Assembly: GCF_027409185.1 (NCBI RefSeq) | Contig: NC_084461.1 | Coordinates: 233,446,999-233,510,998 of the forward strand | Direction: 5' to 3' | Origin: Cynocephalus volans | Taxonomy: Eukaryota > Chordata > Mammalia > Dermoptera > Cynocephalidae | DNA length: 64,000 bases | Shown here: positions 52,101 through 60,225 of the stretch, piece after piece | Layout: each line of letters begins with the position of its first letter | How positions within the stretch are numbered: position 1 is the first letter of the stretch | Notes under the pieces: generated by a model | Seen by the model: only the letters and a program-made list of their open reading frames with translations | The model's database searches: none | What the model was told of the DNA's origin: nothing | Program-made: the position numbers and the translations under genes

Positions 52101-54917
52101 TAATAAAGGGAACTAGGAAATGCCAGCCCCGAAGTCAAAAAGAAAGCTTTAAAAAACAGTTGGAGTACTACAGGTATTTATAGGCATTTATCTTTATTTA
52201 TAAAGAATGTTATTGTAAAAGTAATTCTAAATGGGAGCAAACTACTCCCATAAATAAAACCTGCATTTGTCCTAGCACCTAGAATTGGCCACAGAAACAA
52301 TAGGTTGCCTTCTACATATTCAAACTTGACTGCTGAGCCAGGTGTCCACCATCAACACCTGCAATCTTTCTGCACCAGTCATTGTTCATTGTTAATTCAT
52401 CAAAACAAAACAAATAGAAAAACTCTTTGTGCAAAATTATCTATCTAGGCTTTGCTTCAAAATAATCCAAAGGATGGGGTGGAAAGAAATTCAAATGAAA
52501 TAAGACTGGCTATGAGTTGATAATTTTTAAAGCTAGATGATGAGAATACAGGGTTCATTATATTATTCTATTTTTGTATTTTCTCCATTTAAAAAAAAAA
52601 AGAAAACTTCTCTGAAGAAATAAGGGCTTGGTATACATACCACTTTATACATTTTCAGCAGCCTTATGAGGCAGATAAGAGGCAGCTGAGATCAATATTT
52701 CAAAATGAAAACATCGAAGCTTATTAAGGTCACTCTTCATGTGAAAGTCCGGACTGACACCTAAGTGCCCAGAGCTTGCCCAGCATCCTCCCACTGCACC
52801 ATGGGGCTTCCTGGAGGGCTGTGCACCCAATTCTCAAGCCTCACTCCACACTGCCAGCTCCTGTGCAGAGGAAGACAGCAAATCACTGCCAGGAACTCAG
52901 CAGGGAGAGTCCGGGCAGCCTCGCCCTGAACAAGGTGCTTGGCCTCCCGCTCTCATTTTCCAACCAAGCTCTCTCATGCCTTATTTTCCTGACTGTTCCT
53001 GCTTCTTCCTTCCTGTTCTGCCCCAGTGCACACTAACCAAAAAATAATTAACTCTCACCCACACACATTGCAAATTCTGCAAACCCCCGATAACACTACA
53101 GCACCTTCAACCATCCAGCAGACTTGCCACCATTCTGGATTCATGAACAACGCTATTTGAATTTGGTGCTGCAAATGTGTTATTGTGTTAAGTTAGTAGA
53201 GCTCCCCAGGAGCAAAGAATCTGTTCTGAAATGCCTCTGGAGAAACGGAGATTACTCAGCCACAACAGCAGTGAGAGTTTTGCTCTAGCTGCGAAAATCA
53301 GGATGAGAGTCAGAGATCGAGGCACAAAGCCAAGCAAGCACAGCCAGAGGGGACAGGTGGGTGTACAAGTGTCCCAAGTGTACCTGCCCAGCCAACTGTC
53401 CACCATACACCTGACTGGGCAGGGAAAATGCCAGGTGGGACCAGAGGGTTTTCCTAGTCAGGGAGCAATGCAGGTCTGAGAAGCTACACATGGCAAGGTT
53501 GTGGCACAGTCCCCCCGTTAGAAGGAACCCAATATCCAGCAATACCCTATTTCAAGGACAATGATGAGGTTGGTGGTGAAAGGTGGTCTGAGCACAGGAA
53601 AAGAGCTGGGATGAAAGGCCAAGGCATTGAATCCCACCCTATTTCTTCAGGACAGAAAACCCCCAAGCATATTGAGATAAATCACCAAAGGATGATGCTA
53701 TAAAATCAATGCTGAAAGTCTCAGAAGTCTTAGTAAGTCTGCCTTGTTCTCAAGAGTTCAAGTCCAAATAGGGAATGCCAAATCTGCAGTAGAAGCAAAA
53801 CGTGGCGTCATGGCCACTCAAGTCTGTCCCTCCTTCTCCATCTGCCCCCACACAGATACTAATAAACGGTGCTTGCTTAATGGTTTTACAAAGTCTCTGT
53901 GCCCAAGCATGTCCCATCACCCTCCTGCACAGAATCAATGTCTGCCTCTTCCTGGACTAACACCAGTGGCAATACACACATGCTATGATATCTCCCTTAA
54001 CCCTCTGACCATTTCCAATGCCCAATTTTTCTTTTCCTGTTTAAGGCAAGAGTCCCTGAAAGAACCATCAAAAGTCACCATCTCACCTTCTATGGGCTCT
54101 TTGGCCAACTCGAGCTGGGTTTCCAGCCTCCCGACCAGCACCCAGAGCACACAGAGGCTCTAACACAGGGCACCAACGATCTCCACCTCATCCAGCTATT
54201 GCCCATTTTCTGTCCTCATTTTCCTTCACCTTGCTGTGACATACCTGACTGCTCCTTTCTACTCGAATGGTTTCTACAACACAAAATCTCCTGGTCTTCC
54301 TTTTGCTCCGGGCCACTCACTCTTGGCCAACTCTGGAGTGGGCTTTCCTACTCAACCCAATCTCTAGCATCCCAGGGCTCAATACACAGACCTCTCCTCT
54401 TCTCAGTCAACACACTCAGTTTCAATGCTGTCATCCCACCCACCCTTCACTCTGACGGTGGCCAAGGCTTTCAACTCCAGGATGGTCACTGACAAAGGAA
54501 ACAGACATCTCCATGAGGCTGGCTAATAGACAACTCAAACTTACCCTTCTGCCCCCAAATCCCATCTTAGAGCATGGTACCACCGCCCATCCCCTCATCC
54601 GGCAGAGTCAGGCCAAAATCAGATCACACCATGGGTTAGAGGCCCTTAATTCAGCTCTCAATCACCTCGACCTTCCCCATCACAGCACTTGTTGCTAGTT
54701 CTGCGAGGGCAGGGCTCATCAACACTGCCCACCACCAGGGCCTCACCCAGGGCCTGGCGAACCAAAAACAAGGGAAGAACACGACTTACTGAATGAAGGA
54801 GGAAACAAGGCAATGTGTTCATTCTCACCCACTTACCCAGAAAACGATGTTGTAGCTGAAGAGGAGGTACTTGTACCAGCAGCTGACCTCGGCATTAGAG
54901 TATCTATAATAGTGCAT
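28673..54917 (-). CDS. TSPAN14: TSPAN14, tetraspanin-14 (TspanC8), complete coding span in 8 exons
   Basis: Joining eight minus-strand exons (each listed separately) gives an uninterrupted 270-residue tetraspanin, the usual length for TSPAN14. Every intron is GT-AG and every junction falls between codons. Visible parts: TM1 about residues 18-39, small loop, TM2 about 62-84 followed by the GCVGALREN motif at 79-87, TM3 about 94-115, large extracellular loop about 117-231, TM4 about 232-254, short tail ending GHHF. The large loop has the CCG motif at 153-155 and eight cysteines (153, 154, 170, 180, 186, 187, 200, 221), the defining TspanC8 count, plus one NCS glycosylation sequon at 169. From family knowledge, TspanC8 proteins bind ADAM10 and govern its ER exit, surface level and substrate choice, including Notch and cadherins. 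No frameshift or missing key residue is seen, so the gene looks functional. Confidence 0.97.
28745..30310 (-). other. TSPAN14: TSPAN14 intron before last exon
   Basis: This is a GT-AG intron of 1566 nt. A T tract lies near 29289-29300. Apart from that it appears unique, and I recognise no other feature. Confidence 0.8.
30311..30430 (-). CDS. TSPAN14: TSPAN14 coding exon 7
   Basis: The acceptor is CTGCAG and the donor is GTATGG. It encodes 40 residues (208-247), from LKSKWDESIF to IAISLLQ. It carries the eighth large-loop cysteine (221, in KGCIQALE), the end of the loop and most of TM4. Confidence 0.97.
31104..31480 (+). mobile_element. MLT1 (MaLR) solitary LTR
   Basis: Clear MLT1 landmarks: TTATGGGCTGAATTGTAACC, CCTCAGAATGTGACAGTATT, ATTAGGGTGGGCCCTAATCG and CTTGGACTTCTAGCCTCCAG, ending near TTTTGTTACGGCAGCC. 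Confidence 0.9.
31553..31925 (-). mobile_element. MaLR solitary LTR, inverted relative to its neighbour
   Basis: The plus strand shows the reverse complement of a MaLR LTR: GTGTTAGTCCATTCAGGATG, AGTGGGTGGCTTATAAACAA and TTTGGGAGGGAGCCCAAATA. Confidence 0.85.
32672..32716 (-). CDS. TSPAN14: TSPAN14 coding exon 6 (45 nt)
   Basis: The acceptor is TTACAG and the donor is GTGAGA. It encodes 15 residues, QKVVNTQCGYDVRIQ (193-207), in phase 0 at both ends, and contributes the seventh large-loop cysteine (200). Skipping it would keep the frame but remove a disulphide partner. Confidence 0.96.
32717..34002 (-). other. TSPAN14: TSPAN14 intron
   Basis: This intron of 1286 nt contains one hAT-type element at about 32880-33210. 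The 171-codon open frame on the minus strand at 33282-33797 has no recognisable similarity and is judged chance. Confidence 0.8.
32880..33210 (+). mobile_element. Non-autonomous hAT-type DNA element
   Basis: The body contains TTGGCAAACTTTTTCTGTGA, CTAGTAAATATTTCAGACC and GGCCAGATTTGGTCCCTAG. The ends are inverted (GGCAAAC near the left, GTTTGCC near the right). This is a known mammalian hAT-derived fossil layout; I do not name the subfamily. Confidence 0.65.
34003..34128 (-). CDS. TSPAN14: TSPAN14 coding exon 5 (CCG motif exon)
   Basis: The acceptor is TTATAG and the donor is GTGAGT. It encodes 42 residues (151-192), beginning NQCCGAYGPEDW. It holds the tetraspanin-defining CCG, the NCS glycosylation sequon at residue 169, and six of the eight large-loop cysteines. 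This is the variable region expected to contact ADAM10. Confidence 0.97.
34129..36088 (-). other. TSPAN14: TSPAN14 intron
   Basis: This intron of 1960 nt has a possible MIR remnant near 34215-34330 and a G run at 35834-35844. Otherwise I recognise nothing in it. Confidence 0.8.
34215..34330 (-). repeat. Possible MIR remnant
   Basis: CCATCTACTATACAGAGAAA followed by CTGAGGCCCATGCC resembles the antisense MIR core. It is short and diverged. Confidence 0.45.
36089..36259 (-). CDS. TSPAN14: TSPAN14 coding exon 4
   Basis: The acceptor is TTGCAG and the donor is GTAAGC. It encodes 57 residues (94-150), starting FCGAIVLIFF. These form TM3 and the membrane-proximal helical stalk of the large extracellular loop (DWVRDRFREFFES, then DDIDLQNLIDSLQKA). 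Confidence 0.97.
36640..36775 (-). repeat. MIR SINE
   Basis: The antisense MIR core GGATGAGGAAACTGACGCTC and GAGGTCACATAGCTCATTCA are recognisable. Confidence 0.75.
37082..37118 (+). repeat. CA microsatellite
   Basis: Nearly pure CA dinucleotide run with one CATA interruption. Confidence 0.97.
37562..37576 (+). repeat. G15 homopolymer
   Basis: Fifteen consecutive G on the plus strand, C in the TSPAN14 transcript. Shorter G runs occur at 35834-35844 and 47819-47830. Confidence 0.95.
37817..37838 (-). repeat. TSPAN14: Four GGGG tracts next to a 5' splice site
   Basis: The plus strand has four CCCC tracts separated by TA; the transcript reads GGGG(TAGGGG)3. It starts 34 nt inside the intron after the 37873-38019 exon. 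Confidence 0.95.
37873..38019 (-). CDS. TSPAN14: TSPAN14 coding exon 3
   Basis: The acceptor is TTTCAG and the donor is GTGAGT. It encodes 49 residues (45-93), from GVLSDLTKVT to ICLLNF: the rest of the small loop, TM2 and the conserved inner-loop motif GCVGALREN with its membrane-proximal cysteine. An array of four GGGG tracts lies 34 nt into the downstream intron (see findings). Confidence 0.97.
38020..39731 (-). other. TSPAN14: TSPAN14 intron
   Basis: This intron of 1712 nt contains one hAT-type element at 38486-38704. Nearby G+C-rich sequence (38740-39350) has long chance open frames but no recognisable coding similarity. Confidence 0.8.
38486..38704 (+). mobile_element. Non-autonomous hAT-Charlie-type element
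   Basis: It starts with CGCTGTCCATAGAACCTTCT and contains the typical CATGTGGCTAGTGGCAACCA near the right end. This is a familiar mammalian hAT fossil; the subfamily is not named. Confidence 0.65.
39732..39782 (-). CDS. TSPAN14: TSPAN14 coding exon 2 (51 nt)
   Basis: This small exon was found by looking for the missing end of TM1. Its acceptor is TGCTTAG after a long pyrimidine tract, and its donor is GTAGGT at 39731-39726. It encodes 17 residues, LAGAVFLGVGLWAWSEK (28-44), completing TM1 and starting the small extracellular loop. Phase is 0 at both ends. It is too short to appear as an ORF and is easily missed by automatic annotation. Confidence 0.96.
41098..41240 (-). mobile_element. L2 3' terminus
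   Basis: Antisense L2 end: CATTGGTTCAACAAATATTC, GAGTGCCAGGTACTCTCCTG and ACTGGATACAGCCTGAGCC. Confidence 0.75.
41250..42510 (+). mobile_element. L2 ORF2/3' remnant
   Basis: L2 text is in order on the plus strand: GACTTGGTCTCCCAACCTCT, GATCCTTTAAACACAGAGCA, TCAAAACTCTCCAGCGACTT and CCTTGGCCTGGAATGTTCTT. It is frame-broken throughout. Confidence 0.75.
42830..43155 (+). repeat. Minisatellite, about 9 units of 30-37 bp
   Basis: A CT-rich unit, roughly CTCCCCACTGCACCTCGCAG plus TTCACCTCTCTCTCAC, is repeated about nine times with variation in the length of the CT run and in CACTGC versus CGCCGC. It is in the large TSPAN14 intron. Open frames reading through it on both strands are repeat artefacts. 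Confidence 0.93.
43258..43807 (+). mobile_element. MaLR-type solitary LTR with nested t-SINE
   Basis: Landmarks: TGTGGATTGAACTGTGTCCC, AAAGGTGGGGCCTTGAAGAG, GGAGAGCCTGTGAGAAGCTC and the terminal GCAACAGAAACAGACTAATA. It is interrupted by the t-SINE at 43578-43701. It is the same family as 49021-49410. Confidence 0.85.
43578..43701 (+). mobile_element. t-SINE monomer nested in an LTR
   Basis: The tRNA-Ile-like body begins GCTGGCCGGGTAGCTCC and has a box-B-like GGTTCAGATCC, then an A-rich tail. Target-site duplications AGATATGTTCCCTGG (43563-43577) and AGATGTATTCCCTGG (43702-43716) differ at two positions. The insertion splits a MaLR-type LTR. Confidence 0.9.
44280..44355 (-). repeat. Short MIR remnant
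   Basis: Antisense MIR-like TTTTCAGATGGGAAACCTTA and ACCAAACCTGGGTGTCTCTG. Confidence 0.5.
45150..45320 (+). repeat. MIR SINE
   Basis: Sense MIR: GACTTTGTGCAACTCTGGGA, then TAGGAAGGTTGTAAGGATTA. Confidence 0.65.
45590..45720 (+). repeat. MIR SINE
   Basis: Sense MIR: CTTGAGCCTCAGTGTGCCCA followed by TCTGCAAAAAGAGCACC. Confidence 0.6.
46500..46730 (+). mobile_element. hAT-type element, same family as 32880-33210
   Basis: Shared blocks: AGGGTCAGATAGTACATATT, CTACTTAACTCTGCTGTTAT, GGGAAAGCAGCCATAGATAA and GTGTTCCAATAAAATTGCAT. Confidence 0.65.
46840..47063 (+). mobile_element. L1 3' UTR remnant
   Basis: Plus-strand L1 3' UTR text: GAATGATCTACAACTACATT, AATGAATCTCACACATGC and ACACAAAAGATTTCATACTG. 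Confidence 0.65.
47064..47407 (-). mobile_element. MER2 (Tigger-related) DNA transposon
   Basis: Nearly complete copy. Terminal inverted repeats are visible: ACTCCCCCCTGATCCACGG at the left and GGATTGGGGGGACTACTG at the right. Internal MER2 text includes CTTTTATCACAGTATATTGT and GTTTCAGGCATCCGCTAGGG. A GA microsatellite (about 47168-47184) lies within it. Confidence 0.88.
47681..47727 (+). mobile_element. 5'-truncated t-SINE with 9-bp TSD
   Basis: Only the 3' end of the tRNA-like body is present (box-B-like GGTTCGGATCC, then the CCGGCCAGC end) with a short A tail. It is bounded by perfect TGAAGAATT duplications (47672-47680 and 47728-47736), so it was inserted already truncated. It interrupts an L1 ORF1 remnant. 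Confidence 0.8.
47937..48042 (+). mobile_element. t-SINE monomer
   Basis: It begins GGCTGGCCCGTGGCTCAC and has the tRNA-like body through AAGATCCCCTTACC and an A-rich tail. Flanking duplications AATAATAGTCGA (47925-47936) and AATAACGGTCGA (48043-48054) differ at two positions. It sits in the same L1 ORF1 remnant as the truncated copy upstream. Confidence 0.87.
48430..48805 (+). mobile_element. L1 3' ends (two adjoining pieces)
   Basis: Terminal L1 text ends at about 48540 (GAGTATTTTACCACAATTT and A-rich). A second L1 3' end follows (CAGATCAGTGGTCGCTGGAG, then AACTGCACACTTAAAATGGG). Confidence 0.7.
49021..49410 (+). mobile_element. MaLR-type solitary LTR
   Basis: Landmarks: GTAGCGGATTGAATTGTGTC, GAAAGGTGGAGCCTTGAAGA, GGACTTCCCAGCCTCAGAAA and the terminal GCAACATAAATGGACTAATA. 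It pairs with the copy at 43258-43807. Confidence 0.87.
49600..50065 (+). mobile_element. L1 3' UTR remnant
   Basis: Plus-strand text: TCTCACTCCTGGGAATCTAT, AAAAATTGGAAACCATCTAA and CTATGTAGCAACCTGAAGTG. Confidence 0.65.
51110..51890 (-). mobile_element. L1 3' UTR remnant
   Basis: Antisense L1 3' UTR: AGTGTACAACTCATTGGCAT, CAGTCATCACCACTATCCAT, TGGCTTATTTCACTCAGCAC and GGTATCACCACACTG-type text near 51690. About 780 bp are recognisable. Confidence 0.88.
52430..52612 (+). mobile_element. L1 3' end
   Basis: Terminal text: TTCAAAATAATCCAAAGGAT, GGCTATGAGTTGATAATTTT and GGTTCATTATATTATTCTAT, then an A tail. Confidence 0.65.
52630..52800 (-). repeat. MIR SINE
   Basis: Antisense MIR: CAGCAGCCTTATGAGGCAGA, then CAAAATGAAAACATCGAAGC. 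Confidence 0.6.
54040..54725 (+). mobile_element. L2 ORF2 remnant
   Basis: L2 text: TGGGCTCTTTGGCCAACTCG, CCTGGTCTTCCTTTTGCTCC, CCAGGGCTCAATACACAGAC and TAATAGACAACTCAAACTTA. It lies just downstream of the start-codon exon of TSPAN14, in sense orientation on the opposite strand. Confidence 0.75.
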
Positions 54918-54934
54918 CTTCTGAGAAGCAGGAT
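54837..54934 (-). CDS. TSPAN14: TSPAN14 start-codon exon
   Basis: On the minus strand the acceptor CCACAG precedes base 54934 and the donor GTAAGT follows base 54837. The ATG is at 54917-54915, after 17 nt of 5' UTR. It encodes residues 1-27, from MHYYRYSNAE to YNIVFW, covering the cytoplasmic N terminus and half of TM1. The acceptor shows that a non-coding exon lies further upstream, probably outside the window. Confidence 0.96.
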
Positions 54935-55189
54935 CTGTGGAAACACACGGGACTGATAAGATGGCAGGTTCTGTGTTAAAACCTGCTCCCTAAGGAAAGA
55001 ACAAAGGTGAGGCTTGTATACTGATTCCAGAAATCTCCTAATTGTTTCCCTCACATCCTTTGACTAATCCAAGCTACCAATGCCAGCTATAGGTTAGTCA
55101 AAAATCAGACCAAGTCAGCTTTCCCAAAACAAACAAAAGAATAAGAGGCGAATTTTTTAAAGAAGGGAGAATGATGATTTTTAAAGTAC

Positions 55190-55390
55190 CTTCTAAGAAC
55201 CATGAATTCTGCTCAGAACCTTCCCAGTTATCTCATCACCTCTCGATTGGGTATTGACTTTTCCACTTCATGGTTGAGGAAATAGGAATTCAGAAAGGTC
55301 ATATGACTTTTCCAAGGACAAGACAGCAATAACAAAGCCCAGGATCTGTACCAAGGACAGGGACTCCACAGTCCACGTTCTTTCCATCCA
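55190..55390 (-). repeat. MIR SINE
   Basis: Antisense MIR core: CATGGTTGAGGAAATAGGAA, TCATATGACTTTTCCAAGG and GACAGCAATAACAAAGCCCA. Confidence 0.65.
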
Positions 55391-56719
55391 TGAGAGAAAT
55401 GGGGGCTTAACCACAATTGGGAAGAAGAGATGAAAGGGCAGGAAGCTTTGGACATGATCCAACTATGACCAGTAAAGAAAAGCCACATTTAAGGCTCCAT
55501 ATTCATTCACTGAATACTTTCTGAAACCACCTCCCAAGTTCAGTGCTCACGGAGGTGAGGAAGGCTGAGCACCCTGGCCTGGGTGAGAGATCCTGTGAGC
55601 CCACAGCAGTCAACGCCCATCCCACCCCACCCTCATTTCCCTCCCCTGCTTTTCCTCTTCTCCTTCCCCCTTCCCATGACCAAATCTTTGGCCTCCTGAG
55701 CTGTCATAAAGCTTAGACTACACAATCTACTAGGTGGGCACACCCCGATAATTGAACAAAAGGAAAGGTGGGGCCATTGTTTTTTATCTGTATCTATCCC
55801 CCAAAGTCTCCGACAGAATACAACAAAAAGGAGGGTGCCAAAGGGAAATTCCTAGGGCCTGGCCCACCTCTACTGCTTTCCTTTTTGAACCCCAGTAGCA
55901 GTCCAGGTGGGCCCCTAACTCTTCCACTGCCCCCTGCCCCCAAAGCAGTGGCTGAAAGGTGAGAGGGAGGGGGGTGCCTCAAGCTAACAGGCGGAGACAA
56001 AATCGGAGGCTCACAGAGGAATGCTCCCTCTCCAACCTCCATTCACCTCCCACTTTCCAGGGTGAGGAGAGGGGCCAAAAGTAACAGGGCCCAAGGCAAG
56101 AACAAACGAGGCCACCCTGGCAGCTAGGAAGCAACCCGGCCACAAATGCCAGTAAGAAACCAGCTTCTGCCGCCTTCCTGTGTAGTAACTACTTGCAAAC
56201 TCCCTTCCTGGTTTCTAATGTTCTGAGAAAGTGGTGCCAAGAAGGGACACGAAAACCACATTCTTCTAGAGGTGGATCCTATGACTCATGACCAACCCTC
56301 CACCCACCCACTGTGCAGAATCGACAGGCCCAGCCTGGACACCACCTTCACTTGCCCCACTCTTTCCTTCTCAGGAGGGCTGGCAGAGTGGTCAGCACCG
56401 CACTGGGAGAACCCAGACTGTCTTACCTAAAAAACCAGCCAGTGAGGGACAGCCACCCAGCAGTCCCCACCCCTACCTATCCCTCACCACTGCAGCATCA
56501 CAAGAGCACTTCTGCAAAACTCCCATTCAAGAATGAGCATGAACACCACCACCCCAGGTACCAAAGGACTCTGTGGGACACAAGGACACACAGGTGCCTT
56601 CCTTCAGCAACATGACCAGAACCTGTGTAAGTCCCTGCCCTCCCAGGGCCTCAGCATCCTCAATTCAAACAAGGCTCTTAGTGACCAGTCCCTAATATCA
56701 CTGGCATAAGAAGCCTAGC

Positions 56720-56845
56720 TAGCAGAATCAGAATCACCCATTCTAAATACGGAGTCCAGACCCCACAACCCCACCACCACCCAAGGTTTTGATAAGTAGG
56801 TCTGGGTTGGGGCCCTGAATCTACATTTTGATAAGTTCACCAAGC
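56720..56845 (+). mobile_element. MER5A fragment
   Basis: hAT MER5A text: GCAGAATCAGAATCACCCAT, GATAAGTAGGTCTGGGTTGG, GGCCCTGAATCTACATTTTG and ATAAGTTCACC. Confidence 0.75.
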
Positions 56846-58603
56846 CTGCAGGGATGGCTACTTGTAGGCAACTATCACTAAAGGTAACTAACATTCATCT
56901 GTTTGTGTTTCACAGATTACAGAGCCCCAAAGCACTGGGTTTTTCTGTGGTTTTGGTTTTGAGGGTTTTTGGGGGTAATGGGGGATTAGAGATGGCTGGA
57001 TTCACGCATGCAAAAAAAATTTTTTTTTTAACTAAAGCTCAAGTAAAGTTTAACACAGGCTCGAACTCAGCTGGAAACGTCATATGGGGCAGGAATATGT
57101 TCTAAGTGGCAGAATCCTGCTCCTTGGGATGCCAACTGCACCCTCCTTTTACTTGTGGTTCCAGGAGATGCCTAGACGGCGGATGGCCATGCCCCCCATA
57201 GAGTTGGGCCTCAGAGACTGGGGAGGGCTGATCAGGTACCCACACGTTTAGGAAACCTAGAGGGTGCTCTCTGGAAATCATTTAACCCAACCACGGTAAA
57301 GAACTCTCCCAGAAGCTCTGAGGCAGTAAACAAGGCCAGACTCAGACTCCCCCCTTCTCCTTGATCCGCAAAGAAACTAGCTAATTAGCAAACGTGTCTG
57401 TCTGCTTTCCACAGTACTGGTGACTCATCCCTGCTCCCCTGCCCAGGCCTTTGGAAAATGACTATCCTGTGGTGATACAGGGACTCTCAACCTGAAGATC
57501 CCTAGTCTCCTCAGCTCTAGGCAGTTAAGTACGGAAAACATAGAAAGGCCACGGGGAGCTTCATGGGGACGCAGATGGCAGGGAGACCAGCCCTCCGGAG
57601 TGTGGGTTCTCCACAGGGTACCTGCTTCCCTCACGAAGATGCACAAACGACCAGGGAACAGCTCTGCTCTCACAGATGCTGGGGTCCAAACCCACACCTG
57701 TCGGGGAATCTCAACAGCCCATGACACAAACTCTAAGCCCTCACTCCCTGGTAACTTCAACACTACAAACTACACTAGCCAGGTCCACACCGGGGAATAG
57801 CTAGAAAGAAACCCCGCAGTCATCCGTAACACAGTGTGCCACACTGAGAAAACACATCCCCTGACACGCTTATCAACTTAACAACCCAGAGCACACACAC
57901 AGCATTATGCCATTTTTGTGGAATCCAGGATAACCCCTGAGGTCTAGGGGTGAGGATGTCCCAATGACACTTATTTCCCCTTCCCCAACCCACAGAGGAA
58001 ACTGTTGCAAGGAAACATTTTAATCCTACTTCATCCCCTTCCTGCCCCCTGTCACCCACTCCTCCTAAGGACAGGGAGGAAAGGCAGACTCTCACTCTGG
58101 TGCCCTCTCAGTTCTGCCTGCCGGTGGGTAGAGAGGCAGGTCCTGAACCTCAATGTGGCTGGCATGCCGTTCCTGGTCTGTCTCCACATAGTCGCATCCC
58201 AGAGTTGAAACTGAAGGAGGTAAAAGGAAGACCTGTTTGGACCCCAGCCTGAGCCACATCCTCCAGCACAGGGGCGACGGCCTTTGGTCTGTGGAGGAAT
58301 AAGCCTGGGCTGAGCTCCAGAGGTGTGGCTCGGAGGCATCACACTCTCAAGTGAACGAAAAAGGACTGAGCACTCCTGAGCCAACAACTGAAGTGTGTCC
58401 CGCATTTACAAAAAAATCCAAAAAGGCAATAAAGGCTGTAGTCCTGAAACTAGAACCCAGTTCCGACCCAAAACAACTCCATAATGACCATGGTCCCTCA
58501 CATCTCGCCTTATTTGCTAAACCAAGTCATACCAGAGGAAGGCAGAACTTAGCCCTCTACCAACTGATACATTCAATTAATACCAATGCCATTTACCTTA
58601 AAA

Positions 58604-58636
58604 TACACACACACACACACATACACACACACACAC
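58604..58636 (+). repeat. CA microsatellite
   Basis: CA run with a single CATA interruption. Confidence 0.95.
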
Positions 58637-58764
58637 GACTAAGAATCAAGTTAGCTCCCTAAAAGTAGATAGGTAAACTTTTCACAAATACCATACTAAT
58701 TGCCACTCCAGCAGAGAATAATCTCCAAAAGCTACTATGTGTGCACAGAAAACAATTATCTCAC

Positions 58765-58817
58765 TGATTCAGATTCCTGTACCAGCCAGATGCCAAAAAA
58801 AAAAAAAAAAAAAAAAT
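58765..58817 (+). mobile_element. Possible t-SINE 3' fragment with A tail
   Basis: A short stretch resembling the 3' end of the t-SINE body (CCTGTACCAGCCAG) precedes about 22 A residues. No clear target-site duplication was found, so it may be only a chance A tract. Confidence 0.4.
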
Positions 58818-59279
58818 TACCAAGACCTCAAACCGTCTCAACTCCAGGAACTTAAATACAAAATAAATCATTTACATGGCAAATAGAAAGCATATGTTTA
58901 TCAAAACATCAACTCCTCAAAACAGGGGCAAAGGTAGAATAATTTAATTGTGTTGAGACAGCTGGTTAGTAATCTGAGAGGAATTAAATAATAAGCAATC
59001 AGTGTAAATATTTAAAGGGCATATGCACCCTGACCCCCAGAACAGGGTATTTCAGAACCATGTTAATCTTCATTTTTGTGGCAATAAGACAAAACAATCT
59101 AAAGTCCAAGACTACTAATAAAGAACAGAAAAAAAGTCTAAAAATTCTCATATGATTAAAAGTAGCATTAAAATAAGAAAGAAAATACATAGGACAAGTT
59201 TTCTGCTGCTGCAGTAATTATGACAAAGTATAAATATCTACAACATACAAAGATTCATACTTAATAAAACAAAATTCCC

Positions 59280-59650
59280 ATTTTAGACAAATGAACAAAG
59301 GATATGGATATTACACACAAAGGAAAGGATAATGTAATTAACAGATGGAAAATTATTCAATGTCACTAGAAATGAAAGTAAAAGGCAACTCAGAGATACT
59401 ATTTTACACTGGTTTTGGGTTTTGGTGGCTGGCCAGTATAGGGATCTGAACCCTCAACCTTGAAGTTACAAGGCTGCACTCTAACCAACGGAGCTAACCA
59501 GCCAGCCCTATCTTACGCTTTTAACAAAATAACCATCACTATTGCTGGCCCCAGAGAGAACTGTTTCTACCCTTTGATAAGCAATACGGTTACACTCTCA
59601 ACACCAAAAAAAACTGGTCATACCCTTAATCTAATAAACTCATGACTAAG
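59280..59650 (+). mobile_element. L1 remnant
   Basis: Resembles the 3' part of L1: GACAAATGAACAAAGGATAT, ATTATTCAATGTCACTAG and AACAAAATAACCATCACTAT. It is interrupted by the t-SINE at 59410-59507. Confidence 0.5.
59410..59507 (-). mobile_element. t-SINE monomer
   Basis: The minus strand reads GGGCTGGCTGGTTAGCTCCG at the start, box-B-like GGTTCAGATCC, and ends in a short A/C-rich tail. Imperfect 11-bp duplications CTATTTTACAC (59399-59409) and CTATCTTACGC (59508-59518) flank it. It is inserted in an L1 remnant. Confidence 0.85.
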
Positions 59651-60195
59651 GATTTGCCTCAAGAAAATAAACCAACAGGAAAAAAAAAAGAATATGCATT
59701 AAGTAAAACATGAACATCATGGTTTGCAATTATGGAACAATTTGTAACCACGTGGTTAAATGCCCAGGTAGAATATAAAAGCATGAAAATGGTTGCATGG
59801 ACTTACAAGTGGTTTTCCGAAAAGGTTTCCACTGTCATGCTTATCATTACCACCTTGTATCACGGCTGGTTGGTGTTCCTGGCCCCGTGTGATGAGCCCT
59901 GTCATCATGGTGAACGTGGCTACTTAACATATAACATTCCTCACCCCTGTCTTTAATTAAAAAAGTAACACATGCCCAACTGCAAAATATTTTAACAATT
60001 CAGAACTGTGAAAGTGAACTGCTATGAGAAACCTCTAAACGAGGGCTTCCGAATTGTTTGACCATGGCCCATGGTAAGAAATACATTTAACAAAAATCAA
60101 TCCAGGGCACACACTCACCTGCACAACTAAAAGGAGTTCTGTGAACCCATATCGCCCTTTATTACATGCCATGCATTCTAGATTTGCTGTTGTTT

Positions 60196-60225
60196 TAATT
60201 TTTTTTTTTTTTTTTTTTTTTTTTC
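60196..60225 (+). repeat. T-rich tract of about 28 bp
   Basis: Nearly pure T run. It may be the tail of an antisense retroposon whose body I do not recognise. Confidence 0.85.

Larger units (their letters stand above)
39783..54836 (-). other. TSPAN14: Large TSPAN14 intron (about 15 kb)
   Basis: This is the intron between the first two coding exons, of 15,054 nt. It is dominated by L2, L1, MaLR LTR, MER2, MIR and t-SINE insertions and a minisatellite, all listed. I saw no additional tetraspanin exon. Confidence 0.8.
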
